In this document: piece after piece, positions 34,760-39,256 of the stretch
How the letters are laid out: every line of letters starts with the position of its first letter
Numbering within the stretch: position 1 is the first letter of the stretch
Assembly (NCBI GenBank): GCA_903231505.1
Contig: CAFBRK010000189.1
Location: forward strand, 1 to 39,256
Length of the DNA stretch: 39,256 nucleotides
Reading direction: 5' to 3'
Source: Olavius algarvensis associated proteobacterium Delta 3
GTDB taxonomy: Bacteria; Desulfobacterota; Desulfobacteria; Desulfobacterales; CAFBRK01
Translations under genes and position numbers: made by a program
The notes under the pieces: generated by a model
The model's input: only the letters and a program-made list of their open reading frames with translations
Told to the model about the DNA's origin: nothing
Databases searched by the model: none

Positions 34760-34782
34760 GATGTTGATGATGAAGGGTTCGC

Positions 34783-35832
34783 CTAGTCAAGGTCTCCAAA
34801 CACCGCCCCATACTTGAGATTCCGAGTGGACCGGGTCACCAGGGCGGTTGCCGTGGTGTCTTCGATGTGCAGGATCAGCAGGTCACCGAAAGGCACGTTT
34901 TCCAGCATCGGCTCCCGGAAGGTATTGGGGCTGAGGCTTTCGCTTTCCTGGTAGTAAACTTTGAAAACCTGGCCGGTTTTCAACCCGTCTTTTTCCCCCT
35001 TGTCCAGAAACACGATGTGGCCGGTGCCGATCAGTTCCTGACGTTCTTCCGCCATAAATACTTGGCCCAGCATGCCGGACGGCCCTTCGGTCATGGTGAC
35101 ATACGGTGAACGCGGCTCGTAGGGCAGCAGGTAATCTTCGATGTGAATGGCACGGTAGGCTGTGACGACGTCACCGACGAGATAGCTTCCCTCGCGGTCG
35201 ATAATTTCCAGCACGCCGACTAGGTAATACTGATAGCCGTACTTTTCCATGTCCGCTTTGTCACTTCCCGTCCAGGGCCTGTTGCGGTAAATTGTATAAC
35301 GCTCTCCAAGGATCAGCTCTGGTGTGTCCGGGTTCGGATTGATGTAGACGACATCGCCGGTACCGATCAACTCCTTGTCATCCCGGACCTTGGAAATCTT
35401 TCCGTAGGGCGGCAGCCAGGACTTTCGAACGAAGCCGACATGGTTGACCTGGGAATAATAGTACTGGAGCCCTTTTTTTTCCGGTTCCGGTTCTTCCATG
35501 ACGATTTCGGTGACGTCTTTTTTGATGATCTTTTCGTAATCTTTCTTTCGAAAGAGGCGAATCCGCTCGCCGGGATAGATCTGGTGAGGATTGCTGATCT
35601 GGTTATTTTCTTCCCACAGGTTCGGCCAAAGCCAGGGTGTATCGGAAAACCGCTGGGACAGATCCCACAGGGTGTCCCCCTCCTGGACGATGTAATATAC
35701 ACCGGTCTCAAGTTCGACAACGTTTTCGATTTCCCTTTCGTTTTCCTCGACAGCGAAGGCCACCGGGGAGACGAGCAGCACCAGGACGGCTGCTGTCACA
35801 AGGATCGTCTTTAACATGTTTCGGGATTCCAT
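34783..35832 (-). CDS. Secreted LysM-domain protein
   Basis: 349 residues with a signal peptide (MLKTILVTAAVLVLLVSPVAFA, ending about residue 27) and a single LysM peptidoglycan-binding domain at about 46-95: YYIVQEGDTLWDLSQRFSDTPWLWPNLWEENNQI, ending YPGERIRLF. After a Glu/Lys-rich linker come about 240 residues of beta-rich sequence with two GTGDVVY/GTGHIVFLD segments, suggesting duplicated domains. Proteins of this architecture are common in Desulfobacterota and probably sit in the periplasm bound to the wall; function is not established. The ATG at 35832 has AGGGGG about 6 nt upstream; ATG 35817 is an alternative and would shorten the basic N-terminus. Confidence 0.88.
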   Translation of the reverse strand: MESRNMLKTILVTAAVLVLLVSPVAFAVEENEREIENVVELETGVYYIVQEGDTLWDLSQRFSDTPWLWPNLWEENNQISNPHQIYPGERIRLFRKKDYEKIIKKDVTEIVMEEPEPEKKGLQYYYSQVNHVGFVRKSWLPPYGKISKVRDDKELIGTGDVVYINPNPDTPELILGERYTIYRNRPWTGSDKADMEKYGYQYYLVGVLEIIDREGSYLVGDVVTAYRAIHIEDYLLPYEPRSPYVTMTEGPSGMLGQVFMAEERQELIGTGHIVFLDKGEKDGLKTGQVFKVYYQESESLSPNTFREPMLENVPFGDLLILHIEDTTATALVTRSTRNLKYGAVFGDLD

Positions 35833-35872
35833 CGATTGCCCCCTGGGTTGATTCCTCGACGAATGCTTCCCC

Positions 35873-35902
35873 TATTTACTCAAAACAGCCAATATTTGTC
35901 AA
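35873..35902 (-). promoter_or_regulatory. Sigma-70-type promoter for the LysM gene
   Basis: Minus strand: TTGACA (35902-35897), 18-nt spacer, TAAATA (35878-35873). The -35 is perfect, the -10 moderate. It lies about 40 nt before the ATG and next to the palindromic element at 35931. Confidence 0.5.
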
Positions 35903-35930
35903 GCTTTTAGGTAGTTATAGCATTTTTCAT

Positions 35931-36013
35931 GGGGTAGAGCCATCGGAATCGGTATCGACTTCGAAGATTGCCGTACTGTTTCGATTCCGATTCCGATAGC
36001 GATCCCGACGCCG
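35931..36013 (-). repeat. Structured palindromic element, copy B
   Basis: Bases 35942-35958 and 35981-35997 are complementary over 17 bp with one mismatch and enclose a 22-nt loop. In reverse complement the whole segment aligns without large gaps to copy A at 6441-6522: CGGCGTCGGG start, ATCGGAATCGA, AACAG, CTTCGA-GTCGATACCGA, CCGATG end. Arm substitutions differ between copies while pairing is kept. It sits between the groEL terminator and the LysM promoter. Confidence 0.75.
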
Positions 36014-36044
36014 ATTATGGTGACGCACGAATTCCCTCCAATAG

Positions 36045-36085
36045 AAAACCCCCCGCGAACGATAACTGAACGCGAGGGGTTTTTT
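36045..36085 (-). terminator. Terminator after groEL
   Basis: AAAACCCC-c-CGCG (36045-36057) pairs with CGCG-A-GGGGTTTT (36071-36083) around a 13-nt loop. On the minus strand the stem ends in GGGGTTTTCT, about 32 nt beyond the groEL stop. The TTTTTT on the plus side means it may work in both directions. Confidence 0.8.
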
Positions 36086-36116
36086 GCTGTCAACTAACGA
36101 CGGTACCGGGCAGTTG

Positions 36117-37799
<1,683 letters not shown>

Positions 37800-38087
37800 T
37801 TAGTCGATAACGCCAAGCACGTCGTCTTCGCGCATGATCAAGTACTCATCGCCTTCAATTTTGACTTCTGTTCCGGAGTATTTTCCGAATAGAATCCGAT
37901 CGCCCTTCTTGATTTCAAGCGGAACACGTTTGCCGTCCTCTCCGACTTTGCCGTTTCCCACGGAGACGACTTTGCCTTCCGCCGGCTTTTCCTTTGCCGT
38001 GTCCGGAATGATGATGCCACCTTTGGTCGTCGTCTCTTCCTCGACCCGCTGAACAAGAATGCGATCCTGCAAAGGTCTCAATTTCAT
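37800..38087 (-). CDS. groS: Co-chaperonin GroES (10 kDa)
   Basis: Heptameric lid of the GroEL chamber. 95 residues starting [35 protein letters not shown] with the mobile loop ([11 protein letters not shown]) that contacts GroEL, then [10 protein letters not shown] and the terminal DYLIM-type segment ([15 protein letters not shown]). Ribosome binding site AGGAG/GGAGG precedes the ATG. First gene of the groESL operon; no CIRCE operator (TTAGCACTC-N9-GAGTGCTAA) is visible in the 350 nt upstream. Confidence 0.98.
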   Translation of the reverse strand: MKLRPLQDRILVQRVEEETTTKGGIIIPDTAKEKPAEGKVVSVGNGKVGEDGKRVPLEIKKGDRILFGKYSGTEVKIEGDEYLIMREDDVLGVID

Positions 38088-38282
38088 GGTCCTCCATCTC
38101 CTTTTCCAAAATGATTAGTTATCGGCTTGGTAGCCGTCCATAAATTGTATGTTTTTAAACGTTCATGGTCGCAACAGGCCACAAAAAGCAAGATCATCGA
38201 TTCGCCTCCCTTCCTGCGGCCACGCTTTTAAATGCCATGTATGCAAATGAACGTTTAGGTAGGAATTACAATTTTATGCACC

Positions 38283-38313
38283 GTGATATTAATCACCATA
38301 TGGTTTTTGTAAA
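38283..38313 (-). promoter_or_regulatory. Putative groESL promoter with overlapping dyad
   Basis: Minus strand: TTTACA (38313-38308), 16-nt spacer, TAATAT (38291-38286), giving a leader of about 190 nt. The -10 is overlapped by GTGA-TATTAA-TCAC (38283-38296), a perfect Crp/Fnr-type dyad core, and the spacer contains the palindrome ACCATATGGT (38295-38304). The remaining upstream region 38097-38443 holds no gene that I can support. Confidence 0.4.
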
Positions 38314-38443
38314 GCCGGGACATATCTCTTTTTTAAGAATTTTTTTGCCGCCGGTTCGCTCGCGGTCCATGCCCAGGGACTGGAGGCTGCCGACTCTTTT
38401 CACCCAGCTGTGTTGTGAATCATGGTCCGACGGGAACACGGCC

Positions 38444-38713
38444 TCAATCCGACGCAGAACCCGATGGCTTTTCTTTCTTCGTTTCGCTCTTGGCGGTACT
38501 CTTGGTATCGGAGGAGGCGCGGTCCGGTTTGGACTTGTTGGCGTAGTCGGTCACGTACCAACCCGAGCCCTTCAGGTGGAAGGTGCTCTGAGACATGAGT
38601 TTCCGCAGTTTGCCTTTACAGAGCGGACAACGGGAGAGCGGCTTGTCAGAAAATTTCTGCATCACCTCCTCGACTTGCCCGCATTTGGAACATTCATACT
38701 CGTAAATCGGCAT
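38444..38713 (-). CDS. FmdB-type zinc-ribbon protein
   Basis: 89 residues. MPIYEYECSKCGQVEEVMQKFSDKPLSRCPLCKGKLRKLMSQSTFHLKGSGWYVTDY is the FmdB-family regulatory-protein pattern with two CxxC pairs (Cys8/11 and Cys29/32) for zinc, followed by the conserved FHLKGSGWY segment and a lysine/serine-rich disordered tail. The role of these proteins is not settled; the family name comes from a proposed regulator of formamidase. It precedes groES on the same strand but about 350 nt away, so it is probably separate. A GGAGGGGG ribosome binding site lies before the ATG. Confidence 0.9.
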   Translation of the reverse strand: MPIYEYECSKCGQVEEVMQKFSDKPLSRCPLCKGKLRKLMSQSTFHLKGSGWYVTDYANKSKPDRASSDTKSTAKSETKKEKPSGSASD

Positions 38714-38767
38714 CCCTGTTTCCCCCTCCGTCGTGCTACAATGTAATAGTTTGATTTAACGTGAGAA

Positions 38768-38795
38768 ATAATAGATACGCATTCGCTTTTGTCAA
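38768..38795 (-). promoter_or_regulatory. Sigma-70 promoter for the FmdB-type gene
   Basis: Minus strand: TTGACA (38795-38790), 16-nt spacer, TATTAT (38773-38768). Perfect -35 and 5/6 -10, with the start point about 45 nt before the ATG. This is the best sigma-70 match in the window. Confidence 0.7.
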
Positions 38796-38874
38796 GGTCT
38801 GGAGTCAAATTTATGGAGCCTTCAGAAGCGATTTTGGTAACGCTTCATGGAAGTCTCGGGTTCATCGGATAGCA

Positions 38875-39130
38875 GGGTATCTGGATGCTGGAACCTGGAT
38901 TCTGGATACTCGATGCTGGATGCTGGATACTGGATGCTGGATACTGGATGCTGGATACTGGATGCTGGATTCTGGATGCTGGATGGGCTGAAAGTTCAAA
39001 GCTGAAAGCTGAAAGATACAGAACGGCTCAGGGCTTACGGCTCAAGGCATAGGGCTTCTGGATGCTGGATACTGGATGCTGGATTCTGGATGCTGGATGG
39101 GCTGAAAGTTCAAAGCTGAAAGCTGAAAGC
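38875..39130. repeat. Mosaic tandem-repeat block VIII
   Basis: CTGGATG/CTGGATA/CTGGATT (7 nt) 38879-38985, GCTGAAA/GTTCAAA (7 nt) 38986-39015, GGCTCAG/GGCTTAC (7 nt) 39024-39056, then CTGGATG and GCTGAAA arrays again to 39130. The 72 nt at 38944-39015 recur exactly at 39058-39129. No gene is seen from 38714 to the window end; 39140-39256 is unique sequence with no convincing frame. Confidence 0.9.
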
Positions 39131-39256
39131 TCAGAGATGGAAGGTGTCGGGTGTCAGCGGGCTGTTGCCCGAACCGGTTTTATCGAGCCGTCTTTAGCTC
39201 CATGACGCATGCTCTTTCAACCAACATGGGAGCATGATTCAATTGCGATCTGAGTC

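Noticed and set aside
38088..38443. CIRCE or sigma-32 heat-shock signal for groESL
   Set aside because: I looked for TTAGCACTC/GAGTGCTAA and CTTGAA...CCCCAT patterns and saw none.

Overview
The window looks like a chromosomal segment of a Gram-negative, GC-rich member of the Desulfobacterota, probably close to Desulfobacterales. This rests on the gene order (rpsB-tsf-pyrH-frr-uppS-cdsA-dxr-rseP), a short EF-Ts, a PurL with PurS-like domains fused at its N-terminus, sigma-54-type promoters in front of pilin genes, and a type IV pilus minor-pilin cluster. The placement is inferred from gene content, not from a database search. I see no tRNA, rRNA or CRISPR array.

Layout. 0-0.7 kb: tandem-repeat arrays and the rpsB promoter/leader. 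0.7-6.4 kb: a tight plus-strand operon for translation (S2, EF-Ts, ribosome recycling factor), UMP kinase, and envelope lipid/isoprenoid synthesis (UppS, CdsA, Dxr). 6.4-7.9 kb: a structured palindromic element, a sigma-70 promoter and rseP. 8.3-12.9 kb: purL and purQ, which together make the FGAM synthase, separated by repeat arrays and a small AT-richer four-helix-bundle gene. 13.3-16.4 kb: a sigma-54-type promoter and minor pseudopilins (GspH/FimT-like, PilW, PilV, PilX) plus a DUF4124 protein. 16.4-17.6 kb: terminator, repeat arrays, and a second copy of the sigma-54-type promoter/leader. 17.75-31.0 kb: a giant secreted PilY1-type adhesin gene, about 13.2 kb, with an N-terminal stalk of Calx-beta, cadherin-like and PKD-like modules; it is split by a frameshift at a short duplication near 22.6 kb. 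31.1-34.3 kb: a small secreted protein and a GspE/PilB ATPase. The minus-strand part (34.8-38.7 kb) carries a LysM protein, groEL-groES and an FmdB-type zinc-ribbon protein.

The most unusual theme is the intergenic DNA. At least eight blocks are built from degenerate 7-nt units (CTGGATR, GTCGGAT/CAGAGGA, AATACCN, GCTGAAA) and 8-nt units (ACGGGCCA/AACCGGCA). They are joined by conserved linkers, often in the same order, and usually start just after a gene or terminator. One array supplies the stop codon of purL, another ends within a few bases of the purL start, and a third is translated as the N-terminus of PurQ. A separate structured palindrome family has two opposite-orientation copies.

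Functionally, the pilus genes form one programme: sigma-54-type promoters drive a minor-pilin priming complex, the PilY1-like tip adhesin and probably an assembly ATPase further downstream. The rest is housekeeping.
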